Assembly (NCBI GenBank): GCA_018806985.1
Contig: JADANN010000018.1
Coordinates: 1,768,501 to 1,832,500 of the forward strand
Length of the DNA: 64,000 nt
Origin: Angiostrongylus vasorum
Lineage: Eukaryota; Nematoda; Chromadorea; Rhabditida; Metastrongylidae
Direction: 5' to 3'
Shown here: positions 33,330-44,464 of the stretch, in pieces
Layout of the letters: each line of letters begins with the position of its first letter
Numbering within the stretch: position 1 is the stretch's first letter
The notes under the pieces: model-generated
The model's input: the letters and a program-made list of their open reading frames with translations, nothing else
Told to the model about the DNA's origin: nothing
Database searches by the model: none
Position numbers and translations under genes: made by a program

Positions 33330-34885
33330 GTTGTTATTCCATACATTCTGCTGCTTCTCAAAATGCAAGCAATTTGACCTCTTGCATTACGAAATCGATT
33401 GTTGTCGCACGTAGGTGTAGCCAACGGAAGTATTGTATGACCTGACCAACCGAAGAGCGCACATAATGTCTGCCACTGATTTCTTGGTACCTAGCATTAC
33501 CCTCTCGCAACTCCGTCCAACCGTATATTTCCTAATTAACTGTTTGTAATATCACTGTTTTTCCGAAACTAATATGTCCGTTGTTGCTTTCTGTGCCACC
33601 ATTACATCCTGATCACCTCGTTCAGATTTTTTATAAACGTGTTCTAGCCATCACATTAACGTTGTTGTTAGATTATTATTATACAAATGGTCCAACTACC
33701 CAAGTTTGAGGCATCGTTTCACGACACCAGCGAAAAGACCCACGTGGCAGGACTTATCGCACAAATGAGCAATTTCAAAATAGACCTAAGCACCGAAAAC
33801 CAAGTGACTTGTGGTGATGGTTATCCAGTTTCGGAAACCTCATACAGGTTATTCGCACTTTAAAAAATGGTCTACTGGTTTATTGTTGAAATGGAACGAA
33901 TGAAAGAAAACCTCGTTAAGTGATGGAGAGCCGCTGCGATTTAAAAAAAACGGATTAAGTATGCTATGTAACTAAGGGATCAGTTTCTCTTCGACTATGT
34001 GGTGAGGACTCGGCAGAGAAAAAGACGAATACGAAGACAAGATGGGAAAAAGAGTCAGACCGACCAGTTTTTGTCTAATCTAGGTAAATGAGCATCCAAT
34101 GAATGAGCCAAACCTAATACGAGACATCCAATAAGTAAGAAATTGAAACATGCGAAATAGACGGGAAAAAAACCATTTGCGCACATTTTCACGTAAAGAA
34201 TCGTAGGCCTAACATGCTTTGATGAATCCCTGGTAAGCAGAGTTATTATTCTCATAATATCCATAAAATTGCAAGGTAAGAAGTTACATAAATTGCTCCT
34301 TACTCTCAACGATTACTACTATTAGCCGAGCTGATACAAAAACTGCGCTGAGCCTATGGTGAGCCATCTGATTTCGTTGAAATGATCGAGAGAATGTTCA
34401 TTTGAAATTCCAACTCAAGGGCGTGAAGAACTTCAAGGTCGGTGGGACCAGAGCGGAATAAATCGCAGTATGTTTTCAAGTCACCAATGACACATTTTGT
34501 CCAATGAGATGTTTTGCTCGACATTATTATTTGGACGACGCACCTCTAAAAAGCAAGGAAAAATTTAGGCAAACCCACAGAGTTAAACGTGCAAAAGAAG
34601 GGGCGTGAGTTTCGTCTAAATTTAAACGCTAGTTTTCGTAATCCACAAAAAATCGCCACCGCTCAACTCTCACGGGGGTGACGTATGGGAAAAAGCTCCG
34701 TCCACTGCTTGGCAAAAATCGATATCAGTTCTAATAAACTGTCGTAAGGGTGGTATATCTCATCTCGGAGTAGGGCAGAGAACGGTGTATTTTTATAATC
34801 TAAGTCGACCTTTGCAAATTGACAAAAAACACCGTTAAAGGCAGAGGCCTATTTACTAGGAGTAAATTATATTCTATATGACTTC
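33330..34885. other. unclassified sequence
   Basis: No gene or repeat recognised. The last 30 bp adjoin the RTE 5' end. Confidence 0.4.
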
Positions 34886-34887
34886 TG

Positions 34888-37800
34888 GACCACGGATCTC
34901 CCTCATATGAGGGATCTCGAGCTGGTTAGTCGAGAGGCTACGTGGCGCGTCCCCAGGTGATGCATAGGGTGTTAATCGCGGACCAAAAGCGACCTTTGCT
35001 TCCTGAGACGCAGGTGGATCCAAGGGATGGACTCTCTGTTTCTGCTGCGCCGATTTGGCACATACTTTCTGTATTTGCTAGGCGTATTCATGCACGCGTA
35101 TGTGGGTGCGTTCTCGCTTATGCGGATTGTATTCTACGAGTCAATTCGCCCAAAAGCCTGCAATCAAGTGACAGGGAAGTATTTGCGGGCGGTCCAACAA
35201 ATAAACTCCATGTCCACTCTGGTAGAGCCTGGCAAGCTACCCGTGAGTACACCCAGCGCCCACGTTCAAAGCCCAGTAAGCTATAAGTGGTATCAAAATG
35301 CTAAACACAGTAAAGAAAACGGACCTCATTCCCCCTGACCCCCAAAAGAGTCCGCCATTTCGAAGCGTTGGGTAGGGACGAGTACAGGGAGGCTGCTAAA
35401 ATCTCAGGGGTAATGGAGGCTGCCTGGATTACAAAGAACTATGTTGACGATCTGCACATAGAATGCACGTGAGCTTGCATCCGAGTCCTCGATAGAAGAC
35501 TTGCTCATGAGAGCAAGAAGGATAAGGCACGACGTCATCGCCCTGGCCGAGACGAGGCGATGTCACCCATTCAACGCTGTCTATGACACTGGAGAAGAAC
35601 TGTTCCCCGGAAGCTGCGAGAGTAGAGGAGTCGGCAGCATCGGAGTTTTCGTCAATACGAGTTTGCCTATGAACATCGATTCATTCGAACAGCTTACAAC
35701 CCGAATCGGACGTTTACGATAAGAAAAATGTGGATCAATTCTGGCTTTGACAATCTTCGTCGTTTACGCGCCGACATCAAACTATGACAAAGAAGAAGCC
35801 GAAGCGTTCTATACGGACTTGGAGAAGTTCTACAGAGAAGACCATGCATTCTTCAAGCTCATCATTGGAGATTTCAACGCCAAGATTGGACCAAGAAGAA
35901 CGTCTAAAGAACGTCAAATTGAGACCCATGGATTAGAATGGAACGAACAGGATGAGTGGCTATCTGAGTTTGTTATGGCGACGAAGACCATCCATGGTAA
36001 CTCGCAATTCCAGAAGCCCCACCCTCAACGCAGGACGTGGGGGTCTCCCAATGGGGACTACCATAACGAAACAGACAACAGCATAGTAAATAGAAAGTCT
36101 TGCCTGACCGATGTCGCTGTGGTCTCAAAATTCTACACGGAATCAGACCACCGTCTCCTTCGTGCAAGATTCTATTTCTCGCGGAAAAGAGAAAAAAGCC
36201 ACTACATCCAAAATCCGAAATCCCAGAACCACCGTAAACTGCGACTTATTCAATTAATTAGACGGCTATTGGGAAGATGCCGTTGTCGATTAGATCGACA
36301 AAGAATACGATCGGCTCATTCAACATCTTCACGTTAGCACTATGAAAGCTGAGAGTTCGAAAGTCATCAAGAGACGTCTGTCTCCAAAAACACTCGAGCT
36401 GAAACACCAGCGTGGAATCGCACGAGCTGCAGGCAACCGCGAACTACCGTCGGAACTTACCAAACAATGCAGAGAGACGATAAAAGAAGATCTTAGAGAG
36501 AGAAGAGCAGCAGTAATGGTCGAAGCTACAGAGACTGGGAAAAGCATTAACAAAGCCCACCGAAGCAATTACAAGACCAAGACGATTGCAGTCCGACGTC
36601 CAGATGGAACAGTTACAGCGTCCAGAAAGGTAATGGAGAAAATTATTCACGAATACCACTCAGATCTCTTCCATACCCACATCCACCTTCCGTCGTATGA
36701 AATAAAGGGAGGATGGATATGTCGTACCATCGGTTCTCCCTTCCGAAATCCGACATGCCATTTCGTCGGTGAAAAATCGAACAACACCAGGTCCGGACAG
36801 GATAAGACCAGAACACGTGAAGAACCTTCCGCCAGTCCTTGTAAGCACACTGGCTCGGCTCTTCACACGCTACCTGTCTGAATGCAAAGTCCCTACTCAG
36901 TGGAAATTCTGTAAAACAGTGCTATTGTTCAAAGAAAGGGTGACCTCTGCGATATCGCCAACTATCGCCCAATCGGCTTACTGTCTTTCGATTACAAACT
37001 TTTCACTCGAGTCGTCCCAAACAAGAGTGACAGGACGCTGGAGTAAAGGACATTCGTGTGAGCAAGCAAAGTTTCGAAAGAAACTAAATGCGATGGACTA
37101 CATCCAAACGATAACAAAACTCATTGAAGTATCGCGAGAGTACAAAAGACCGCTGTGTCTCACTTTAATCAATTTAAATAAGGCCTTTGATTCAATTGAG
37201 ATAGAAGCAGTCATGGAAGCCCTTGATAGTCAAGGAGTCCCTACTCAGTACATAAAGATTCTTCGTGAGCTGTTCAAAAACTTCACAACCAAGATATCAC
37301 CATTCTACAACGATATTAACATTGACGTCAAAAGAGGAGTTCGGCAAGGCGATGCCATCTCGCCAAAATTATTCACCGCCACCCTCCAGAACGTCATGCG
37401 AACATTGGAATGGGATAATATGGGTGTGAATATCGATCGTCCGTAGTTACATCATCTTCGCTCTGCTGATGATATCGTCCATATAACACCAAACATTAGC
37501 GAAGCGGAACGTATGCTTGCCGAATTTGATAAAGCCTGTCGAAAGATTGGTCTTCGACGAAATCTCACAGCAACAATGTTCACGAGGAACGGATTGGTTT
37601 TGTATGCCCCATTCACGCTCAACGGAACGAATATCTCCGAATGCACCAGTTATGTCTATCTAGGTCTGGAAATCAACATGTTGAACGACTTAGATCCAGG
37701 CTGAGCAGAAGCAAACGAGCGGCTTGGGGAGCTTTCAAGAGCTCCGAGGATGTAGTGAAGAGAACAAAGAACACTCGACTCCGTGCCCACCTTTTCGATT

Positions 37801-38290
37801 CAACGGTACTTCCTGCCCCAACCTGTGCGTCAGAAACTTGGTCGCTGCCTAAGCAGTATGAAAGGTCACTCAGCGTTATCTAACGCGCAGTCGAAAGGAC
37901 GATGCTAGGAGTATCCCGTTTAACTGTGTTAAGTAAGAGATCGGATCCGAAGCTCCGACCTGCGTCAACGATCAAAAAATCAAAGATGCCGTTCTGTGCG
38001 CCAAACAATCGAAGATAAGGTGCGCTGGACACGAAATGCGTATGAATGAAGATGGACAAGAGCCATTAGTGACTGGATTCCTCGGGATGTCAAACGTACT
38101 GCAGGAAGACCACCGACCCGATGGCCAGAGTTTTTCACGAAGAGCCTAGAAGAAAGATATGATGCTCGACGAGTCCCTAGAGCGAGCAGAACCCGCTGGG
38201 CTACTCTTGCACGCAACAGGGAAAAATAGAAGATTTACTGAGGCCCGCTCGACGATCAACAGGATTACAGGTGATACATGTGACAGGTGA
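34888..38290 (+). mobile_element. RTE-type retrotransposon, near full length, inactive
   Basis: 5' region from CACGGATCTCCCTCATATGA onward, shared with copies at 54.9 and 61.9 kb. APE-type endonuclease (35460-36180): [23 protein letters not shown], and Ser-Asp-His-Arg-Leu-Leu-Arg-Ala-Arg. RT (36770-37700): Pro-Gly-Pro-Asp-Arg-Ile-Arg-Pro-Glu, Asn-Lys-Ala-Phe-Asp-Ser-Ile-Glu, Gly-Val-Arg-Gln-Gly-Asp-Ala-Ile-Ser-Pro-Lys, and Ser-Ala-Asp-Asp in place of Phe-Ala-Asp-Asp (37460). C-terminal Leu-Arg-Ala-His-Leu-Phe-Asp-Ser-Thr-Val-Leu-Pro follows (37780). Stops (such as TAA at 35720 and TAG at 37444) and frame changes break it into pieces, so no functional product is expected. The 3' end lies in the ACAGGTGATACATGTGACAG stretch. 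Confidence 0.93.
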
Positions 38291-38409
38291 GGACTTCTGG
38301 AGATTATGACGGCGCTCACCGCTTTCACTCAACTAACGATGCTTCCTCTAAATATAAATCCTGGTTTTTTTTTCTATTTTTTGTATGATCCGTGTTCACG
38401 TCTACTGTG

Positions 38410-38745
38410 CGAATGCCCTTCTCACATTCGATTCGTTCCCTCGCATCCATCTTCCACGAAGATCTTTCAACTTTTACGTGTGGCTTGGGTTGCTGCTTGA
38501 GGATTTTCATTTCATTTTGAATGTCGTAGAATGCTGGTTGAGCAATCCTCCCTGGAGTGCTGAAATAGCTGGGCTGAAGCGTTCCCAGTTGGATTGCAGA
38601 GACGGACTTTTTTTTCAAGAGGAGACTGCTACCAATGTCCGGACCCCGGGGATAAGAGACTTGCTTGGCCCGGGGAGGAATCGAACAAGTACATGCTCGT
38701 GATGACGGACATCACTACCACTGTACTATCTCCCTTAAGGCATTA
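38410..38745 (-). repeat. SINE-C copy, tRNA-like promoter intact
   Basis: Read on the minus strand from 38740: GGAGATAGTACAGTGGTAGT (A box TAGTACAGTGG), about 30 bases later TTGTTCGATTCCTCC (B box GTTCGATTC). Both match the pol III consensus. The body follows (GTCTCTTATCCCCGGGG, CCAGCTATTTCAGCACTCC, CTACGACATTCAAAATGA). This is a tRNA-derived SINE head rather than a tRNA gene, because the acceptor stem does not close. Confidence 0.75.
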
Positions 38746-38751
38746 TTTACT

Positions 38752-39140
38752 TTGGTACTTGAACTTGAACGACCAGTCCTCACTAGTTGTGCGGGCCCCA
38801 GCATAATCACCATTTTTCATAGATTTTCTGGTTAAGCCATTGTGGTTCCCTGGAATCCCGAGGGCAGCCTAGCCGAAGTCTGCCCCAGGTCGTCAACACG
38901 ACAGGCAGTAGCAGCCCTTATGGATCAGAGGGAGATTTACCACCATACGACTTTGATACCAAGACGGTGGTGGATCCTGGTATTGGTTTACTCTTAGCTA
39001 GGCTTCGTGATGGAAACGCCGGACTCCTTCTCAGCTTGGGAGACCCTGCCAGGAGGACGAATCCCCCTCGCTGTACATCGCAGTCCGACACCCTGGAACA
39101 CCTCCCAGCCACAATGAGGCGGTAAACCGTTGGGAGGAAG
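38752..39140 (-). repeat. repeat D copy, full length
   Basis: Minus copy: tail side TTTGGTACTTGAACTTGAAC, then GTGCGGGCCCCAGCATAATC, CCATTGTGGTTCCCTGGAAT, GATACCAAGACGGTGGTGGA, CTCCTTCTCAGCTTGGGAGA and CAATGAGGCGGTAAACCGTT at the 5' end. It directly adjoins SINE-C. Confidence 0.88.
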
Positions 39141-39144
39141 GCAT

Positions 39145-41075
39145 TATTTATCGAACCTTAATTCATTGAAAGATGCCCATTCGCAGAATATTGTCGAAAT
39201 CACATTTTTATGTGAATATTTAGAATTTGGTGGCACACTTAAAGCTGTTGATGAATGGCAAGGAGTTCTACAAACATGAGGTCAGTATTGCACATACACT
39301 GAGGCGAAACCATTGATTGCTTTCCGAACCATCTAGTATATAAAATGAATTTCTATTCATTCCGTTGTTGAGATGATTTTGAGTCCATGATTCGATAAGA
39401 CTTCAGGCTCCATAAGTTCTCCAAATATTGAAAGAAGTCGGTTCTGTAGGTATGAACAAAATCAAGGCACGAACTTCTTGACCTGGTAGAAATGCAACGT
39501 CGTATTCCGCAAAGGCCCGGCCCGAGCCTCTATTTTAGTTGGTGACCCTATGCATAATGTTCGACAGCCTGTATAGTTGGATAGAACAGAATCTGCTGTA
39601 CCAGTCTAATCCTCTAATAAACTTCTCTGGAGCATTTTCTCAACTTTAAGTTTGCTTAAAAATGAAATTTCCAAAAAATGAAAATGGTAATTTCAAAATG
39701 GTTTCGAATTTTAAAAAATTCAATGGTAACATAAAATTTCTTGAGGGACCATGGAAACCACAAAAATCAACGGTACACTGTTCACCACCACTGGATCCTT
39801 ACCGACGAAATGATGATGGTTCATCCGCTCCGCTATTCAAAATGTGAGCTTACGTAAAACTAAAAGCGAAAGAAAACGTTCCGTCGGTTCCGAAAAACTA
39901 GAATTTCATCGGTTGAGCAAACTTGTTGATGCTGCTGATTTTCATTTAAAAAACAAAACTGCCTAGGAAATAAGAAAAGTGTCTCGAAAACTGGAACATC
40001 TAAATATTTTTTGGTTATGCACGAGTGAAAATGAAATCATATCCTTCCATCTGCTCACTCACGGAAATGAGATGTCGACTCCACTATAGGCAAATGTGCG
40101 TTTATGAGAGTTCGATTAGGCAGTGAGCGATGCCTTGATATGTATACTAATTTGCAGATGACAGGTGATAAACAAGTAAGTGTTTTGAGTCTGTTGAGAA
40201 AAAGATCATCTACCATTGGTCGATGGCGAGCCTGGGTGCGTGCCAGGTACAATCTTTGACTATTCGGGTTAGCACAGCACTGAAGCAATGGATCGCCTAA
40301 ATTTTAGAGCGCATCAGAACAGATATCTTATGTTTTACAAAAACCGAAGTCAATTTCCTATATATTTTTCGCGTTCAGTTGTTACAGTTGGAATGATCTG
40401 CTACGTCGTTCTCGACCCATCGGTTTATCATTTGCAGAAACTGGTGCTGTTCTGCAAACACAGTGCTTGCACAGCAACCCAGGCGCCATTGTGGCCTGTA
40501 GCTGTGGAACTTTGGTGAAGATTGGCACGACTGTCTTGAGAACGCAGGAAGAATGTACAACACCAGCATCCACGACGTCTATGCGAAAAGAAGGCTAAGA
40601 TTCTGAATCCGCAGCAGCACCCACACCTGTCCTTAACCACTTCTTTAGATGATGAATCTGAAACAAGAGTATAATTGAGGAAATGCTAGGGTCTGGTGCC
40701 ACATACAATGACAATTCATCTAACTATGGGGTGTGTAATATAAAGAACTAAAACCGACGAAAGAATCTAAGGAAAGGATGATTTAAAAACATGCTCTTTA
40801 ATTGTTAGAAATATACAGCTTGCATTAGTAGTTGGTGAATCTCGTTTAACCTTTCATAGATATCAAATCTAGTCACTAATAACTTAGAGTGCAATTCAAA
40901 TCGCCTTTTGATCTCACATTTGAGAGCTATATGTACTATGGATCTCCAGTTAATGTATCCAATGCTGATAAATTAAAACAATGTGAACAACAAAATTAAC
41001 TAAAGACAGTCATTATATCAAAGTACACAGATAAGACTGGTTTCACTACAAAGCAGAGACGGGAAACCCTCATGA
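39145..41075. other. unclassified sequence
   Basis: Includes a GC-richer block at 40430-40640 open in several minus frames (one with Cys-Gly-Cys-Cys-Cys-Gly), but no splice-site support separates the frames. Nothing else recognised. Confidence 0.35.
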
Positions 41076-41079
41076 AACG

Positions 41080-41700
41080 CTGTTATTGCGGTGGAAAATT
41101 ATGATGAGCAAGCGAAAGCGCGGAGTTAAGGAAACTACAGTGGGATGGTCCCCAGAGATCAGCTGCTGGTGGGCGAATTTCCCGCTAATTGTTTGCCTAA
41201 CGATGTCGAACAAGACGATGGCAGCGGTATTTTCAGTAGTGAATCGGTGCGTCGGCGGAAATGCAGACCGCAATCCATAACGCCGACCGAAGGATTTGCA
41301 AAAATACGTGGTGCAGCTTAATCGGGAATGGACACACTTCCTTAAAACTGAGACGCGTTTATGTGCCGGCACGCCAATCGTGTGTAATTGAGAACACCGG
41401 AACGCGTCGCAGCACAGCGATGTCAATCCTTCTGATATACAAATCATCCACTCGAATCCACAAATTTCAACAAAAAACTACTGATTTTCAGTTATGCGAG
41501 CGCAAAAAAACCCCCGATACGTCTTGTAGAACAATTTTGTGCAGATGGGCTAAACCTTTTTTCATCCAGAACAGTATGAATTCCATGCGTCGCCAAGTCG
41601 AAAGCACAAAAACCGAAATTCACAGTGTTCGCTTCGTCGCATCCGGCCTATTAAAAAAGATTAAAGCACTCATGCACATAAATTCCTGTTTGCAATGATC
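41080..41700. other. GC-rich block open in several frames
   Basis: The segment 41090-41430 is richer in GC than its flanks, and two plus frames and a 125-codon minus frame are open. One plus frame has Arg-Glu-Trp-Thr-His-Phe-Leu-Lys-Thr (41324-41350) after Val-Gly-Gly-Asn, broken by one TAA (41278). A good acceptor (ACTGATTTTCAG) ends at 41491. It is probably an exon or old coding repeat. Strand and frame are undecided, so no CDS is called. Confidence 0.35.
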
Positions 41701-41888
41701 TATAGAGTCGTCCAAGGGGAAGGAGAAACGCGACATGATCATGACGAGGCCTGTTGCAGAAAAAAATGGCCCACCTTCTCGCTACTAGTTTCACGAATAC
41801 ATTTCGCAATAAGCATTTATAACCATCAAAAATCTACAACCGTTCTTCTATAACTAATAACTACTATTATGCCTATTATTTTCATAAC

Positions 41889-41933
<45 letters not shown>
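41889..41933. repeat. (ATT)n microsatellite
   Basis: About 15 uninterrupted ATT units, shortly before the PLE fragment. Confidence 0.95.
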
Positions 41934-42225
41934 CAACACGAAGGAAATAAACATGCAAAGCTTCACGGTTCAGCAGTTGATGACACTCTTAAAGGGTGGT
42001 TAAACTGCTCAATCTTCAGGTGGTCTGGAAATTATTACGCACAAATGAGACGGCTGGCAATGGGACAACGACTGACACCAAGCCTTGCCATCGCATTTAT
42101 GTCTAAAGTGGAAGCATCGGTAACCGATCTTCGGCCATTACTTTACTGTAGATATATAGATCATTCCTTTGTCATTTGCTCAACACAAGAGGAAATGGGC
42201 AAGTGTTTTCAATCATGGGATGAAC

Positions 42226-42237
42226 GATCAGATTATA
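42226..42237 (+). repeat. 12-bp target-site duplication, left
   Basis: GATCAGATTATA at the left edge of the SINE-A composite, repeated exactly at 42838-42849. The duplicated bases are PLE coding sequence. Confidence 0.8.
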
Positions 42238-42837
42238 ACCACAATGTTACTGAGATGTTTGCAAAACTCTGGACCACAGGTGTTTAAGGTGGGGAACGAA
42301 CGTGTTTTTGTCCTTTTCGGGGAGTAACGCGTTCCACCACCACACCATGCGGGTCCCTTCGTTTCTTCTGTCTCTCAGCTAGTTCTATCGATCAGCGCCA
42401 TCAGCAATCACCAGTCACCTTAGACACTTGTCGTCCAGAGTTGCAAATATCTCAGCAATATTGTGGTTGTATTTCGCTCAGTACCCTGCCGTGAAAATTG
42501 TAGTACGCAGAAAATAAAAAGTAAATCATTTTGATTTCAACTGCAGCCTCAGCTTAACTGGGTTCAATGCCGATGTCGGCTCCCCAGATCAATCCCGTTG
42601 ACGGGTGGTTGCTGATGGCGCTGATCGATAGAACCAGCTGAGAGACAGAAGAAACGAAGGACCCGCATGGTGTGGTGGTGAACGCGTTACTCCCCGGGAA
42701 GGACAATAACACGTTCGTTTCCCACCTTAAACATCTGTGGTCCAGAGTTTTGCAAATATCTCACCAATATTGTGGTTGTATTTCGCTCAGTACGCTGCCG
42801 TGAAAATTGTAGTATGCAGAAAATAAAAAGTAAAAAA
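42238..42837. repeat. 600-bp composite SINE-A (head-to-head, with duplicated tail)
   Basis: Left part (42238-42420) is SINE-A in minus orientation, starting ACCACAATGTTACTGAGATG. A second unit follows in plus orientation. A segment of about 105 bp (GTCCAGAGTT, GCAAATATCTCAGCAATATT, GTGGTTGTATTTCGCTCAGT, CGTGAAAATTGTAGT) occurs at 42430-42535 and again, nearly identical, at 42730-42835. Between them lies a tRNA-like region with CTGGGTTCAATGCCGATG and GTGTGGTGGTGAACGCG. It ends in the A-rich tail AAAATAAAAAGTAAAAAA. Confidence 0.85.
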
Positions 42838-42849
42838 GATCAGATTATA
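42838..42849 (+). repeat. 12-bp target-site duplication, right
   Basis: Second exact copy of GATCAGATTATA, after the A-rich tail of the SINE-A composite. Confidence 0.8.
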
Positions 42850-43401
42850 CTAAGTCCACCCGGGAGAAACGGAAAGAGAACTGGTTTCCATTTCTGAACG
42901 TGCGAATTAACCTATTAGAAAACGGCTAAATAACGAAGTGGTACCAAAAAGCTAAGTATTAAAGACATACTTGTTCATTAACTCTCCTCTCACCCCCTCA
43001 CACACAAAACGGGCACATATAAGAAAGATGTTTCGAAAAGCACGTGTGCACAGGAAGAGAGCAAATGGAGGAGTACCGGAACTTGGCGCGGCAAACAGCC
43101 ATTTCTAATGGTTACAAAACTAACTCCCTCGGAATAGGTGTAGAGCAAACTCCAAGCCTCCAAACGACAATTCCAGCGATAACGAGGCCCGTTTACCTTG
43201 CCTTTCATTTCAAATGAAGTAAGTGCAGCTATAAAACGTTGCTTAAAAATGGTGGGTCTAGAAAACTCGGTAACGGCAATTGAAATGCTACCGAGTACTC
43301 TATGACGCCAGCTGGTTCGTAGCCGCCTGTATGACCATCTATGAATACAAGATTGTGAAGAATTATTATTTTCGTTGCATTTAATTGTATTGTGTTTGCA
43401 C

Positions 43402-43790
43402 ACCTCCCAACGGTTTACCGCCTCATCGTTGCAGGGAGGTGTTCCTGGGTGTCGGGCTGCAATGTACAGCATGGGAAATTCGTCCCCCAACAGGACCTCC
43501 CAAGCTGAGAAAAGAGTCCGACGTTCCCATCAGGAGGCCCAGCGAAGACTAAACCAACCAAGGATCCACCACCGTCCTGGTGTCAAATTTGTCGCAACCA
43601 CAAGGCCGGCGACAGTTTGTGGTGGCGACGACCTGAGACAAACTTTGGCTAGGCTGACCGCAGGACTCCAGGAAACCATAGTGGCTAAACCAGCAAGACT
43701 CCGAAAAAAGTGGAAATTATGTGGGGGCGCACTGCACAACAGTAAAGATGGACCATCCAAGTATACAAGTAGATACATTTACACAGTTAT
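43402..43790 (+). repeat. repeat D copy, full length
   Basis: Starts CACCTCCCAACGGTTTACCG, then GTTCCTGGGTGTCGGGCTGC, CCTCCCAAGCTGAGAAAAG, CCACCGTCCTGGTGTCAAAT, CAGGAAACCATAGTGGCTAA and the tail GGACCATCCAAGTATACAAG. It truncates the preceding PLE. Confidence 0.88.
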
Positions 43791-43854
43791 TTAATCATTG
43801 TTATTGTAACTGTAACTACTATAATTGCAATAGTGATTATGATAAGAGTAATTG

Positions 43855-44085
43855 TTACTACCACAACAATGCTGAGTTATTTGGAAAAACTCACACAGGG
43901 AGGCGTCTACGGTGAGGATCGTATACGCTATTTCTCTTTCAATGGCCTAACGGATCCACTACCACACTATGCGCGTCCTTCTTTTGGCCTATCTTTCTGC
44001 TAGTTTTCTATTTAACAGTGCCATCAGCAACCAATCATCAACGAGATCGATCTCGCGAGCCCAAATCTGTGTTGAATTAATTATT
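43855..44085 (-). repeat. SINE-A copy
   Basis: ACTACCACAACAATGCTGAG, GGCGTCTACGGTGAGGATCG, ATCCACTACCACACTATGCG, GCCATCAGCAACCAATCATC, in the order of the minus-oriented family. Confidence 0.75.
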
Positions 44086-44266
44086 ATAACTATTACTAGT
44101 AGTTGACTGTGATCATCTACGACAGATAATCAAATCTGCGGATTCCAGAAAAGCCATTGCAGAATAGTTTCTCGACGGCCCTAATTCAACAGTCGTTCGC
44201 TTCGCCAGAGCTACTGGATGGGTGGAAAGGCTCGATGAGTAGTTGTCACACAACGAAAGAGGCGAA

Positions 44267-44396
44267 ATGAGTCGGCACCACAAAGTCCGATCTGCACTTT
44301 TGTACGCCACAAAATGCAACCATTTGCCTTCCACACATTCACATGAAGTGAAAAAGTTCTCCTATGCGACATCCAATATAGGGTTCCGTATTCGTG
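44267..44396 (+). CDS. three-exon plus-strand gene model, first exon
   Basis: ATG at 44267, 43 codons beginning Met-Ser-Arg-His-His-Lys-Val-Arg, ending Gly-Phe-Arg-Ile-Arg with one base left before TTCGTG|GTGAGTC, a strong donor. That base plus AC at 46703 makes an Asp codon, so the model with exons 46703-46880 and 46969-47167 stays in frame for 507 coding bases (168 residues plus stop). The minus strand is also open over 74 codons here, which weakens the call. The intron (2.3 kb) contains a foldback element and a SINE-B fragment. Family unknown. Confidence 0.35.
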
Positions 44397-44464
44397 GTGA
44401 GTCGATATCACCAGAAATGCGCTCTTTTTCTAGTGACAGTCAAAGCTGTCGATAGTTTTTGAAC

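Larger units (their letters stand above)
41950..43390 (+). mobile_element. Penelope-like element split by a SINE-A insertion
   Basis: Left part (41950-42237) encodes PLE reverse transcriptase: Gly-Asn-Tyr-Tyr-Ala-Gln-Met-Arg, Ala-Met-Gly-Gln-Arg-Leu-Thr-Pro-Ser-Leu-Ala, and the catalytic box as Arg-Tyr-Ile-Asp-His (second Asp of YIDD replaced by His). The right part (42838-43390) resumes with Asn-Trp-Phe-Pro-Phe-Leu-Asn-Val (frameshifted), the thumb/linker region and the start of the segment before the Zn-finger. It ends where repeat D begins at 43402. It is decayed by frameshifts and stops. Confidence 0.88.

Noticed and set aside
38660..38745. Possible tRNA gene
   Set aside because: A and B boxes are good, but the acceptor stem does not pair and the sequence continues into a dispersed SINE body.
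41261..41430. Semaphorin gene
   Set aside because: Only a short spacing likeness (Val-Gly-Gly ... Trp-Thr-His-Phe-Leu-Lys) with an internal stop; competing open frames exist. Kept as an observation, not as a gene call.
44113..44334. 74-codon minus-strand frame over the first exon of the 44-47 kb model
   Set aside because: It has no clear acceptor, whereas the plus strand has a strong GTGAGTC donor and a phase match downstream. It remains a competing reading.
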